Positions 10,781 to 20,266 of a DNA stretch of 64,000 bases are shown here, piece by piece. Source of the DNA: Sorangium sp025924095. GTDB taxonomy: Bacteria > Myxococcota_A > Polyangia > Polyangiales > Polyangiaceae. Within the stretch, counting starts at the first letter, position 1. Each line of letters opens with the position of its first letter. Where the stretch lies: positions 2,418,001 to 2,482,000 of the forward strand of contig NZ_CP150356.1 of assembly GCF_051521505.1 (NCBI RefSeq). The letters are read 5' to 3'. The position numbers were made by a program, and so were the translations under genes. The notes beneath the pieces were generated by a model. That model was not told the DNA's origin. It saw only the letters and a program-made list of their open reading frames with translations, and did no database searches.

Positions 10781-12604
10781 ATGAATCCACGATGGACGAC
10801 GTGCCTTCTCATGCTGGGGCTGACGGCGGGCGCCGCGGCATGCGGGGACGATGGCGGCGGCGCGGGCACGGGAACGGGGGGCGACGGCGGCGCCGGCGCG
10901 ACGGGGGGTGGCGGCCAGGGCGGTGACGGCGGCTCCGGCGGCGGTACTGGCGGCTCGGGCGGCTCCGGCGGCGGCACTGGCGGCTCGGGCGGCTCCGGCG
11001 GCGGTATTGGCGGCTCGGGCGGTTCGGGCGGTATTGGCGGCTCGGGCAGTTCGGGCGGCGGTATTGGCGGCTCGGGCGGCTCGGGCGGTTCGGGCGGCGG
11101 TATTGGCGGCGCGGGCGGCTCGGGCGGCGGTATTGGCGGCTCGGGCGGCTCCGGCGGCGGTATTGGCGGCTCCGGCGGTTCGGGCGGCAGTATTGGCGGC
11201 GCGGGCGGTGCTGGTGGCACGGGCGGCGGTACTGGCGGCACGGGCGGCGGTATTGGCGGCGCGGGCGGTGCCGGCGGCTCGGGCGGCAGTATTGGCGGCA
11301 CCGGCGGCTCGGGAGGTGACGCTGGCTCGGGTGGCGTCGGTGGCTCAGGCGGAAGTCTCAACCTGCCCGACGGCGCCGCCTGCGCCGAGGACGCGACGTG
11401 CGCAGGGAGCTTCTGCAGCCGGGAGGACTTCAACGGATGGCCCGCTGGCTACTGCATCAGCTCGTGCGAGCACACCGGCGGCACCTGTCCCGGCCATGGC
11501 GTCTGCATCGAATCCGGCACCAACGGGCACCTCTGCTACGGGGCGTGCACCACCTCGAGCGATTGCCGACCCGGCTATGCCTGCGCACCCGCCGCCGACG
11601 GGACGCTGAGCTGCCGACCGGCGTGCACGGAGGACGCGCACTGCCCGACGCGCGGCAGGTGCAACGTGAGCACCGGCCTCTGCAGGATCTACGAGGCGAG
11701 CTGCGCCGACGGCGAGGACAACGACCGCGACGCAGCCGTCGACTGCGACGACGACGATTGCGACGAACCGTGCGCCGCGCTCGTCGCGGAGGCCTGCGCG
11801 GCCGCGCCGCCCGCGCTGCCGGAGGTCTCGGGCGACACCTCGCTCGGCACGAACGCGTTCGATGCCTCCTGCACGGGCGCCGGCCGCGAGGACGTGTACC
11901 TGTTCGTGGCGCCCGAGGAACAGTCGGGCACGCTCTCGGTCGTGCTCGAGTCGGACACCCACCATGGGCTTTACTTCCGCGGCGTGTGCGAGGACCCAGA
12001 CACCGAGCTTGATTGCGCCGACGGCGCCCACGGCGGGATCGCCGAGTCGCTCGAGATCGTCGTGAGCGCCGGCGAGTCGGTGAGCCTCGTCGTCGACGCG
12101 GAGGCGCCGGGCGACGAGGGCCCGTACGCCCTGCGCTCCACGTTCACGCCGGCGGTCTGCGGGGACGGCACCCTGACGCGGCCCGAGCAGTGCGACGACG
12201 CCGAGGGCTTCGGCGCCTGCGCCGACGACTGCTCCTCGGCCTGCGAGCGCGCGAGGGAGGCCGTCCTCGGGGTGAACACCGGCGACACGCAGACGGGCAC
12301 GATCGCCTTCACGAGCCATTGCACCCTGCCGAACACGCGCGAGGACGTGTACTGGTTCACGCCTCCGGGGGACGGCACGCTCACGCTCGTGCTGTCGTCC
12401 GACACCGATCAGGCCCTGTTCGTGAGGTCGAGCTGCCTGTGGGCGAGCTCCGAGCTCGCGTGCGAGGACAGGGAAGGGGGAGGCGAGGACGAGACGCTCG
12501 TGCTCGACGTGACCGGCGGCGTTCCGCTGTTCCTCTTCGTCGACGGCTTCTGGTCTCAGGACGACGCCGGGCCGTACACGCTCGACGTCTCCTTCGCGCC
12601 CTGA
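10781..12604 (+). CDS. Lipoprotein with long Gly-Ser repeat linker and Cys-rich domain
   Basis: 607 residues from the ATG at 10781 (GGAG upstream). Signal peptide with lipobox TAGAAAC, then about 160 residues made almost only of GGSGG / GGIGG repeats (10850-11350). A Cys-rich region with EGF-like spacing (CAEDATC, CSSDC-like) follows, then two copies of a module containing REDVY(L/W)F, roughly at 11880-12150 and 12330-12600, each with a predicted beta-sandwich. The repeated modules resemble the pre-peptidase C-terminal-like domains of secreted proteins. Probably a surface-displayed binding protein; no enzyme motif seen. Confidence 0.75.
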   Translation: MNPRWTTCLLMLGLTAGAAACGDDGGGAGTGTGGDGGAGATGGGGQGGDGGSGGGTGGSGGSGGGTGGSGGSGGGIGGSGGSGGIGGSGSSGGGIGGSGGSGGSGGGIGGAGGSGGGIGGSGGSGGGIGGSGGSGGSIGGAGGAGGTGGGTGGTGGGIGGAGGAGGSGGSIGGTGGSGGDAGSGGVGGSGGSLNLPDGAACAEDATCAGSFCSREDFNGWPAGYCISSCEHTGGTCPGHGVCIESGTNGHLCYGACTTSSDCRPGYACAPAADGTLSCRPACTEDAHCPTRGRCNVSTGLCRIYEASCADGEDNDRDAAVDCDDDDCDEPCAALVAEACAAAPPALPEVSGDTSLGTNAFDASCTGAGREDVYLFVAPEEQSGTLSVVLESDTHHGLYFRGVCEDPDTELDCADGAHGGIAESLEIVVSAGESVSLVVDAEAPGDEGPYALRSTFTPAVCGDGTLTRPEQCDDAEGFGACADDCSSACERAREAVLGVNTGDTQTGTIAFTSHCTLPNTREDVYWFTPPGDGTLTLVLSSDTDQALFVRSSCLWASSELACEDREGGGEDETLVLDVTGGVPLFLFVDGFWSQDDAGPYTLDVSFAP

Positions 12605-12975
12605 ACACCGTCGTCGCCGGGCATCCCACCCCGGCCAGCGCTCCGGCGCGGCTTCGATCACCCGCGGATGACCCCCGATGGAGGGCGGCGCCTCCAGCCT
12701 GAGGGAGCGCGCCCTCAGCGCGCCGGACCCGGCGCGGCCCGCCCGCGCCCCGGAGCGCGCCGAGGCGCGCAAACGCCGGCGTTCGCGGGGTCGAGCACCG
12801 GAAGCGGGGAGTGGCACGTTTCCTGTTTAAGGGAGTTGCATGACGCTTGGCGCGGTCCAAGCGGCGAGCGGGACGACCCGGGTGACGATGGACTCGACTC
12901 CATCGCCTGCGCGGCGGCCTGCCCGCATGTCAGTTCATGTGGTGTCCAATGAAATACCCGAAAGAGAGCTCAATC
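12605..12975. other. Intergenic region with two hairpins
   Basis: Stem TGGAGG (12679-12684) / CCTCCA (12691-12696), and stem CTGAGGG (12699-12705) / CCCTCAG (12712-12718), lie after the lipoprotein gene and may form its terminator; no T-run follows. The rest, including the start region before 12976, shows no gene. Confidence 0.4.
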
Positions 12976-13587
12976 ATGAAGCGTGCAATGAACCTCCTCG
13001 TCGCGTCCCTCGTGTCCTCGTTTGCGCTCATGGGCTGCGTCGCCGACGCGACCGACCTCGACGCGGAGCTGGCCGGCCTGGAGGAGGTCGAGGAGGCCGC
13101 GCAGGCGCTGTGCGTCGATCGCGCTGCGCTGCCGGCGTTCGACCAGACGGCCGTCCAGTCGAACTCGGGCGACGTCGGCAGCTTCACCGTCCGCGAGTCG
13201 CCCGACAACAGCTATTACAGCAGCAAGGTCAATTACGTCGTCGAGGTCACGAACGTGAAGAACTCGTTCGCGTCGAGCCAGACGGCGATGGCGTACAGCG
13301 TCAACGCTGCCCAGTCGAAGAGCCTCTGCGAGAACACGACGACGACCGCGACGCTTTACGGCTTCGACGAGGTCGAGGGCTGCTGGGTGCAGATCGGCGC
13401 GACGAGGAGCAAGACGGGCGTGTACTCCCCGGGCGGCGGCTTCATCCCGCCGAGCTGCAGCGACGGGGTGAGCTGGGCTATTCCCAAGACGGTGACCAAG
13501 GTCCGCATCAAGGGCAAGTCGGTGCTGCAGACGATGTTCGGGCCGGCCGGGCAGAAGATCGCGGAAGGCACGAGCTGGATCCACTGA
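12976..13587 (+). CDS. Small secreted lipoprotein of unknown function
   Basis: 203 residues from the ATG at 12976, where a short signal peptide ends at the lipobox FALMGC. The mature part begins with an acidic helix (DLDAELAGLEEVEEAAQ) and continues as a Ser/Thr/Asn-rich, probably beta-stranded domain with four Cys residues. No recognised family. It is followed after 12 bp by a strong hairpin shared with the convergent inositol-phosphate synthase gene, so it is probably a monocistron. Confidence 0.65.
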   Translation: MKRAMNLLVASLVSSFALMGCVADATDLDAELAGLEEVEEAAQALCVDRAALPAFDQTAVQSNSGDVGSFTVRESPDNSYYSSKVNYVVEVTNVKNSFASSQTAMAYSVNAAQSKSLCENTTTTATLYGFDEVEGCWVQIGATRSKTGVYSPGGGFIPPSCSDGVSWAIPKTVTKVRIKGKSVLQTMFGPAGQKIAEGTSWIH

Positions 13588-13599
13588 GCCAGCGCGCGG

Positions 13600-13637
13600 A
13601 GCGGGGAGCGCGCGATCGCCAGCGCGCGCTCCCCGCT
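13600..13637. terminator. Bidirectional terminator
   Basis: A perfect 15-bp stem, AGCGGGGAGCGCGCG (13600-13614) with its complement (13623-13637), and an 8-nt loop. It lies in the 95-bp gap between convergent genes. Confidence 0.7.
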
Positions 13638-13682
13638 CGCCGGGACCGCCGGGCACGCCGCGCGCGCCTGCGCTGCCCGCGA

Positions 13683-14996
<1,314 letters not shown>

Positions 14997-15316
14997 GTGA
15001 CGTGTTCCCCCCGGTCGTGGTCGTGGGCGCTCCTCGGGCAGGGGCGGGGCATCCGCCGGTGCCGTGCGCGCGGCGAGCGCGGCGTCGGCCGAGGCCGCGG
15101 GGCGCTGCGACCGCCGGGAGCATGAAGCCCGGCGGCCGCGATCACCACGGCCCGGCGCGCGGGCGAGGGCGTTTCCGGCGCGCCCCCTTCAGCGGCTTCC
15201 GGCGCGCCCCTCGGGCCGGCGCCTCGGACGGCGCCGGCCGGGCGGCCGGGAGACGGCTGGCGACCGCGCGCGGCAGGGGCTCCGCAGGGGTCAGGCTGGA
15301 CGCTCGTCCGTGTTCG
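14997..15316. other. Intergenic region with a hairpin and a short direct repeat
   Basis: Stem CCGCCGGG (15111-15118) / CCCGGCGG (15128-15135) and a repeated TTCCGGCGCGCCCC at about 15173-15210. No convincing reading frame. It contains the upstream region of ino1. Confidence 0.4.
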
Positions 15317-15943
15317 TCAGGCGTCGTCGTCGCCGTCGAGCAGGCCATGCACCGAGAACTCGACGGCCTCGAAGGGCTCGGCGTGGATGCGCTCCTCACC
15401 CTGAGCGTCCAGGACCAGGAGATAGCCGTCCTCCGTCCAGCGATAGACGATGAGCGTCTCGGCGACCGGATCGATGAGCCAGGTATGGGGTACGCCCGAG
15501 CGCCTGTAAGCGCGCATCTTCTTCACGACGTCGTTGCGTTCGTTCGAGGGCGAGAGGATCTCGCAGACCCAGTCCGGTCGCACCAGGATGGGACTTTCCC
15601 TGGGGAGCTCGGGCAGCCGCTCCCGGCGCCAACCGGCGATATCCGGGCGGTAGACCTCGCGGATCTCGAGCTGCACCTCGGTCTCTGTCAGGAAGCGCCA
15701 TCCGCCGGGCCACGGTCCGCCGGGGCGGCGATCGTACGGGCCGCCGAGCCGGATGGTGAGGCGCGCCTGCGAGCTGCCGTGACGCGGGCTGGGCATCGCC
15801 TTGCGCACGAGGTCGCCATCGATGATCTCGTGGAAGCGCTCGGGCTCCGGGATGGCGAGGAGGTCGGCGACCGTGGCGGGCGCCTTCTTCAGAGCGGCGG
15901 GCGGCATGGCGGGAGGATAGGGCTTCCGGTTGCGGACAGCCAC
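15317..15943 (-). CDS. Uma2/DUF820-type putative restriction endonuclease-fold protein
   Basis: 208 residues. The PD-(D/E)XK-like core of the Uma2 family is visible: EIIDGDLV near residue 40, the acidic pair in VYRPDIAGW (about 118-126), and WVCEILSPSN (about 147-156), followed by KMRAYRRSGVPHTWLIDP. Uma2 proteins are very abundant in Sorangium and cyanobacteria; their biological role is not established. The start is uncertain: ATG at 15943 or 15907 would both work, since neither has a good ribosome-binding site. Its minus-strand upstream neighbour is the diheme cytochrome gene. Confidence 0.8.
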   Translation of the reverse strand: MAVRNRKPYPPAMPPAALKKAPATVADLLAIPEPERFHEIIDGDLVRKAMPSPRHGSSQARLTIRLGGPYDRRPGGPWPGGWRFLTETEVQLEIREVYRPDIAGWRRERLPELPRESPILVRPDWVCEILSPSNERNDVVKKMRAYRRSGVPHTWLIDPVAETLIVYRWTEDGYLLVLDAQGEERIHAEPFEAVEFSVHGLLDGDDDA

Positions 15944-15979
15944 CCGGGGCCGGCGCCGACCCTTGCCGCTCTCGGCCTG

Positions 15980-17197
15980 TCAGGGCGCGGCGGGCGGGTA
16001 GCCGGCGGCGGGGGTCATCGCCTCGATCCAGGCGCGGACCGCTGCGACGGCCTCCTCGTCGACGCGGCGGGTCGCGAGCGGCGGCATCTGCTCGGGCGTT
16101 GCGCCGGGCGCGTCGCGCCGGGACATGGCGCGGAGCAGCGTGCTGCGATCCGGATCGCGGGGCCTCAGCCGGTAATAGCGGGCTTCCGGCGGCGCCCCGG
16201 ACGGGCGGAGCTTCGCTGGCTGGTTGATCGCCGTCTTGTAGACGCGCGTGCCGCGCACATCGCCCACCTGGCCGGCAGCATCGATGTCGAGGCGCATCTC
16301 GAAGTGCGTGGCGACGCCGGACGGATGGTGGCACGAGACACCGCAGTTCGCGTGGAGCAGACCGAGCGCGCGCCGCTCCGTCTCGGTCCCGGGCACCTCG
16401 AGCGCGGCCGCGCTGGGCAGCGGGCCGCCGGACGTCGTCGAGAGCAGGCCGCGCTGGAGCAGCTCGGCGTACGTCAGCCCGCCTGCTCCCCGCGCGGCGA
16501 GCTGGATGGCCTCGAAGCCGAGCGGGTTATCGGTCTTGCCCGCGTGGCAGCGGATGCAGTCGACCTGCGCCGGGATCGCATAGCCGTCCGCGCCGGGCAC
16601 GCGGGGAACACCGGCCTTCACCTGCAGCGCGCTCGCGCCGTCCTCCGACCAGACATAGGTGGCGCGCGTCCAGCGATCCTCCGCGGTCTTCCAGAGGAGC
16701 CTCGTCTCGATGCGGCGGTTCGCGCCGGAGGCGGGGTCCCGGAACTCCTTCCACAGCCTGGTGCCGACAGGGAAAATCCAGTCGTTCATCCTGGAGACAT
16801 CGAGGGTCGAGCCCGGAGGGAGGTAGATCCAGCGCGTCTTCTCGGCGCCGTCGCTCCAGAGCTCGAACGCCGGCCTGAACTCGCGGACCCCCTCCGCGAG
16901 CGAGCGCGCGCCGAAGTCGCTGTAGAGGCCGGTGCAGCGGAGATCGTGAGGATCCTCGTCCCCGTCCTTGCAGGGCGGCGGATCCCGGGGCGCGGCGGGC
17001 GCGCTCGCGGCTGGGCGCTCGTCCGCTCGGGCGCCGCGCGCGGCTGTGTCGGCGCCGCGCGTGGCCGTTCCGGCGTGTGCGCCGAGCCGGTCGGGCGCGG
17101 GGAGGCGATCGGCCCGGGGCGTCTCCTGCGCGCTGCAACCGCCGCAGCTCGCGAGCAGCAGCGACGCGACCACGGCTTGCCATGGATGGCCGGTCAT
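15980..17197 (-). CDS. Diheme c-type cytochrome lipoprotein (SO2930-like)
   Basis: 405 residues from the ATG at 17197. Lipobox LLASC at residues 14-18, then an Ala/Arg/Pro-rich spacer. Conserved regions include LYSDFGARS, FELWSDGAEKTRWIYLPPG and NDWIFPVGTRLWKEF, typical of SO2930-family proteins that pair with PQQ-type sugar dehydrogenases. Heme sites: CIRCH (214-218), and CGVSCH (285-290), the latter with three residues between the Cys (CxxxCH) rather than two. Divergently placed, 75 bp from the GSDH-type dehydrogenase gene, with which it probably exchanges electrons in the periplasm. Confidence 0.8.
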   Translation of the reverse strand: MTGHPWQAVVASLLLASCGGCSAQETPRADRLPAPDRLGAHAGTATRGADTAARGARADERPAASAPAAPRDPPPCKDGDEDPHDLRCTGLYSDFGARSLAEGVREFRPAFELWSDGAEKTRWIYLPPGSTLDVSRMNDWIFPVGTRLWKEFRDPASGANRRIETRLLWKTAEDRWTRATYVWSEDGASALQVKAGVPRVPGADGYAIPAQVDCIRCHAGKTDNPLGFEAIQLAARGAGGLTYAELLQRGLLSTTSGGPLPSAAALEVPGTETERRALGLLHANCGVSCHHPSGVATHFEMRLDIDAAGQVGDVRGTRVYKTAINQPAKLRPSGAPPEARYYRLRPRDPDRSTLLRAMSRRDAPGATPEQMPPLATRRVDEEAVAAVRAWIEAMTPAAGYPPAAP

Positions 17198-17272
17198 GGT
17201 GAAGGTGGAGACGGAGGTGTCCGCTTGTCCGAGAGACCGATCCACCGCCGCGCCGCGGGGCGCGCTGCCTGT

Positions 17273-18634
17273 GTGACGAGAGCGTGCGCGTTCCATCGGG
17301 CCGCCTTGTGCCTCCTGCTCGCGGGCAGTGTAGCCGCCTGCGACAGGCGTGTGCAGGTCGCGGGGCCGCCCGAAGGGCCTCGCGAGGGCGGCGCCGCCGG
17401 CCAGGCCGCGGCAGAGAACGCGGCCCCGCCGCCGGCGCAGGCGGGCGCGGCGCCCCCCGGTCCGGCGCCCGCCGGGGCGGAGGCGGCCGCCACGAAGGGC
17501 GCGCCCGCCGCGGAAGGCGCGCCTGCGCCGCCGCCGGCGAACGCGGCGGAGCTCGCTCGTCCGGCAAAGTGCGGCGGCGTCCCGCCGCTGAAGCTCACGC
17601 TGGTGGCGAGCGGGTTCGACCAGCCGACGTATGTCGCCGCGCCGCCCGGCGATCCGGCGCGCCTCGTGGTGCTCGAGAAGCCGGGGATCCTCCGGCTCGT
17701 CAAGGACGGCGCGGTCCAGCCGGCGCCTTTCCTCGACGTGCGATCGCGCGTGTTCTTTCCGGCGCCGAACGCGGAGGGCGGCCTGCTCGGGCTCGCCTTC
17801 CACCCGGACTACGCGAGGAACGGGCGCTTCTGGCTTCATTACTCGTCGGCCCCGCGCGGCAACGTGGTGATCGAGGAGTGGAAGCGCGGGGCGCAGGGCG
17901 AAGGCGCCGCCCATCCCGAGCCGGTCCGGTCGCTCGTCGACGTGAAGCACGGCGCCTGGAACCATGTCGGCGGCATGCTGGCCTTCGGCAAGGACGGCCA
18001 CCTCTACGCCGCCATCGGCGACTCCGCGCGATCGCCGAGCCCGGCGGCCGATCTCACCTCGAAGCTCGGCAAGATCCTCCGGATCGACGTCGATCAGCCG
18101 GGGAAAGCGCCGGCGGGCAACATGACCAGCGGCGATCCGATGATCTGGGATTACGGGCTCCGGAACCCGTGGCGGTTCAGCTTCGACCGGCTCACGGGGG
18201 ATCTGTACATCGGCGATGTCGGTCAGAAGAGCTGGGAGGAGATCCTTGTGGAGCGCCCTGGCCAGGGCAGGAACGATTACGGCTGGGAAGCGATGGAGGG
18301 CGCCCATTGCTATCCACCGGGCGCGGCGTGCAAGCCGCGCGGGGTCCCGCCCGCGGTCGAGCACCCCCGCAGCGAGGCGGGCTCGATCGTCGGCGGCTAC
18401 GTCTATCGCGGGGCGAAGATCCCGTGCCTGCGCGGCCGCTATCTGTATGCCGATTACGTGACAGGGCGCTTCTTCTCCTTCGTGTGGGACGGCAAGGCCG
18501 CGACCGATCGCGCCGAGCTCACCACCGCGTTGAGCCCGAACGGTCTCCCGGCCTCGTTCGGCGAGGATGCCGCCGGGGAGATCTATGTGGTGATGTTCAA
18601 CACGGGGCGTATCTATCGGATCGACCCGGGGTGA
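17273..18634 (+). CDS. PQQ-dependent glucose/sorbosone dehydrogenase-family lipoprotein
   Basis: 453 residues using the GTG at 17273, which directly precedes a signal peptide with lipobox GSVAAC; longer upstream frames are not supported. An Ala/Pro-rich spacer of about 80 residues is followed by a six-bladed propeller: GLLGLAFHPDYARNGRFW, HVGGMLAFGKDGHLYAAIGD, GKILRIDVDQPG, GLRNPWRFSFD, GQKSWEEI, NYGWE-like DYGWEAMEG, GGYVYRG. GSDH proteins oxidise aldoses or sorbosone with PQQ, or bind sugars. The divergent SO2930-like cytochrome is the expected electron acceptor. Confidence 0.85.
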   Translation: MTRACAFHRAALCLLLAGSVAACDRRVQVAGPPEGPREGGAAGQAAAENAAPPPAQAGAAPPGPAPAGAEAAATKGAPAAEGAPAPPPANAAELARPAKCGGVPPLKLTLVASGFDQPTYVAAPPGDPARLVVLEKPGILRLVKDGAVQPAPFLDVRSRVFFPAPNAEGGLLGLAFHPDYARNGRFWLHYSSAPRGNVVIEEWKRGAQGEGAAHPEPVRSLVDVKHGAWNHVGGMLAFGKDGHLYAAIGDSARSPSPAADLTSKLGKILRIDVDQPGKAPAGNMTSGDPMIWDYGLRNPWRFSFDRLTGDLYIGDVGQKSWEEILVERPGQGRNDYGWEAMEGAHCYPPGAACKPRGVPPAVEHPRSEAGSIVGGYVYRGAKIPCLRGRYLYADYVTGRFFSFVWDGKAATDRAELTTALSPNGLPASFGEDAAGEIYVVMFNTGRIYRIDPG

Positions 18635-18922
18635 GGCGTCCGCGAGGCCCTTTCGAGGCGTCGAATGCTTCTCCGGCGGCGAGGTCCGACGCCTTCCTGC
18701 ATGGCTATCGGGATCGGCGGCGGCCTCAGCGGCGCCTTGGATCGCAGTGCCGCGCGCTCGTCGGCGGGGTGATGCTGGCGGGGGCCATCGAGCGCTCCTC
18801 GCTCGTACGCGGCGAGAGCCGGCGATCGAGCTCCACGGCTCTACTCAGCGAGGACCGGCGCGATCTGCCTGGCGCTTGCTGTCCGCCCTCGCCGCAGCGC
18901 CGCCGTGGAGGTAGAGTAGGCC

Positions 18923-19378
18923 ATGAGCTCTGCATCGCGCGGGAGGGTTCGTTGCGATTTCGCCGTCTATGATGGCCAGGCGCGTCTCTCGGTGCTGCTG
19001 GAGGCCAAGCGACGGTTCGGGACGGATCCGTCTTGGGCCCGTGCGTGGCATGCGATGGTCGTGGAACGCATGGCTCAACCGATCGACGCAACCGTCGTGC
19101 TGGTCGTTCCGGACCGCATCTACGCCTGGCGACCTGGGGCCGGCGCGTCCGCGGATCCGGACCTGATGCTCGATGCGGAGCCGTGGCTCAGGCCGTACTT
19201 TGACAGGTTGAAGATTCCCGTTGTGGAGGTCGACCCGCAGGTGTTCGAGACGATTGTCGGGCTCTGGCTCGATGATGTCGTGCAAGGCAAGCTCCCTGCG
19301 GGTAACGATACTCCGAACGCTCGGGATTTTCTGGACATCCTTCGAGGAGGCGAGGTCGTTCGGCAGGACGCGGCATGA
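18923..19378 (+). CDS. Small REase-fold-like protein, partner of PIN protein
   Basis: 151 residues, ending in an ATGA overlap with the PIN gene. It has a PD-(D/E)XK-like signature by eye: an N-terminal Asp (CDFAVYDG), then LLEAKRRFG (residues about 28-36), with the E-x-K pair right after a hydrophobic strand, and PDRIYAWRPG later. The rest is Trp/Val-rich and globular. It could be a nuclease-like subunit or an antitoxin-like binding protein. The translational coupling says it works with the PIN protein. No family name assigned. Confidence 0.65.
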   Translation: MSSASRGRVRCDFAVYDGQARLSVLLEAKRRFGTDPSWARAWHAMVVERMAQPIDATVVLVVPDRIYAWRPGAGASADPDLMLDAEPWLRPYFDRLKIPVVEVDPQVFETIVGLWLDDVVQGKLPAGNDTPNARDFLDILRGGEVVRQDAA

Positions 19379-19998
19379 GAGTGTACGCCGAGAGCAACTT
19401 CGTCCTCGAAATCGTCCTCGAGCAAGAGCAACACCTGGCCTGCGATGGCCTCATCGGTTTGGCCGTCGATAGATCGATCGAGCTGGTACTTCCTGCCTAC
19501 GCATTGCTCGAGCCTCATGAGACGCTCGCGCGGCGCATCATCGAATGGAAGCGACTCCGCTCGGGCCTCGATATCCAGCACAAACAGCTCCAGCGCTCCG
19601 CCTCCATGTCTGTCGAAGCGTCGCAGCTTGGCGATGCCTCGTATCTCCTGATTCGTGCGGAACAGAATGCGAAAGAGCGCTTCTTTGCCGTTCGCGAGAG
19701 ACTGCTCGGCGTCGCGCAGATCCTCCCCATCGACGGCCCGGCACTTCTGGCGGCGGGGAACCTCGTGAAGGGTTTTGCGCTCAATCTACCGGATGCGCTC
19801 ATGCTCGCATCCGTGCTTGCGGATGCGGAGGCTCGACCCGCGCCGAGCGTGTTCCTCAACCGCAACACGAACGACTTCGACGACCCGGAGATCGTGGCAT
19901 GCCTCCGTCGGCTCCGTTGTGATTTCATCGGGAGCTTCGGTGGTGGCCTTGCACGCGTGAAGAAGATGCTCGCGGCACCACCGGCACCAGATTCCTGA
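19375..19998 (+). CDS. PIN-domain-like ribonuclease
   Basis: 207 residues, beginning MRVYAESNFVLEI as PIN domains do, with acidic residues in the usual spacing (E6, then E15/E17), LPDALMLASVL around residue 140 (the third acidic site) and the final strand FLNRNTNDFDDPEI. The start overlaps the stop of the upstream gene by 4 nt (ATGA). PIN proteins are metal-dependent RNases, mostly toxins of VapBC-type systems; here the partner is not a VapB-like DNA-binding protein, so this may be a different two-gene module. Rather large for a plain PIN toxin. Confidence 0.7.
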   Translation: MRVYAESNFVLEIVLEQEQHLACDGLIGLAVDRSIELVLPAYALLEPHETLARRIIEWKRLRSGLDIQHKQLQRSASMSVEASQLGDASYLLIRAEQNAKERFFAVRERLLGVAQILPIDGPALLAAGNLVKGFALNLPDALMLASVLADAEARPAPSVFLNRNTNDFDDPEIVACLRRLRCDFIGSFGGGLARVKKMLAAPPAPDS

Positions 19999-20020
19999 GG
20001 CGGTGGCACCGTCCCGGAAG

Positions 20021-20192
20021 CCCGGCGGACTTCGCCGGAGGTGGTGGAGCACCGCGCTGGACGCCCGGCGGACTTCGCCGGAGGTGGTGGAGCACCGCGC
20101 TGGACGCCCGGCGGACTTCGCCGGAGGTGGTGGAGCACCTTCCCGGAAGCCCGGCGGACTTCGCCGGAGGTGGTCGAGCACCGTCCGGAGAA
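20021..20192. repeat. Tandem array, four units of exactly 43 bp with dyad core
   Basis: Copies start at 20021, 20064, 20107 and 20150. Each contains the hairpin core CCGGCGGACTTCGCCGG, followed by AGGTGGTGGAGCACC. Units 1-3 are near-identical; the flanks of units 1 and 4 (TCCCGGAAGC) differ from the middle ones (GCGCTGGACGC). It sits 22 bp after the PIN gene and ends before the LLM gene. Confidence 0.9.
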
Positions 20193-20266
20193 CGTGTCGG
20201 ACTGCGTACGTTGCACGCGAACGCGGCGCCGAGCCCAGCACGAGCCCGCGCGGCCGGCGAGGGGCT

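Noticed and set aside
10741..11433. Poly-proline protein on minus strand
   Set aside because: Antisense of Gly-Ser linker repeats in the lipoprotein gene.
20021..20192. CRISPR array
   Set aside because: Units are nearly identical over the full 43 bp with no variable spacers, and no cas genes nearby.
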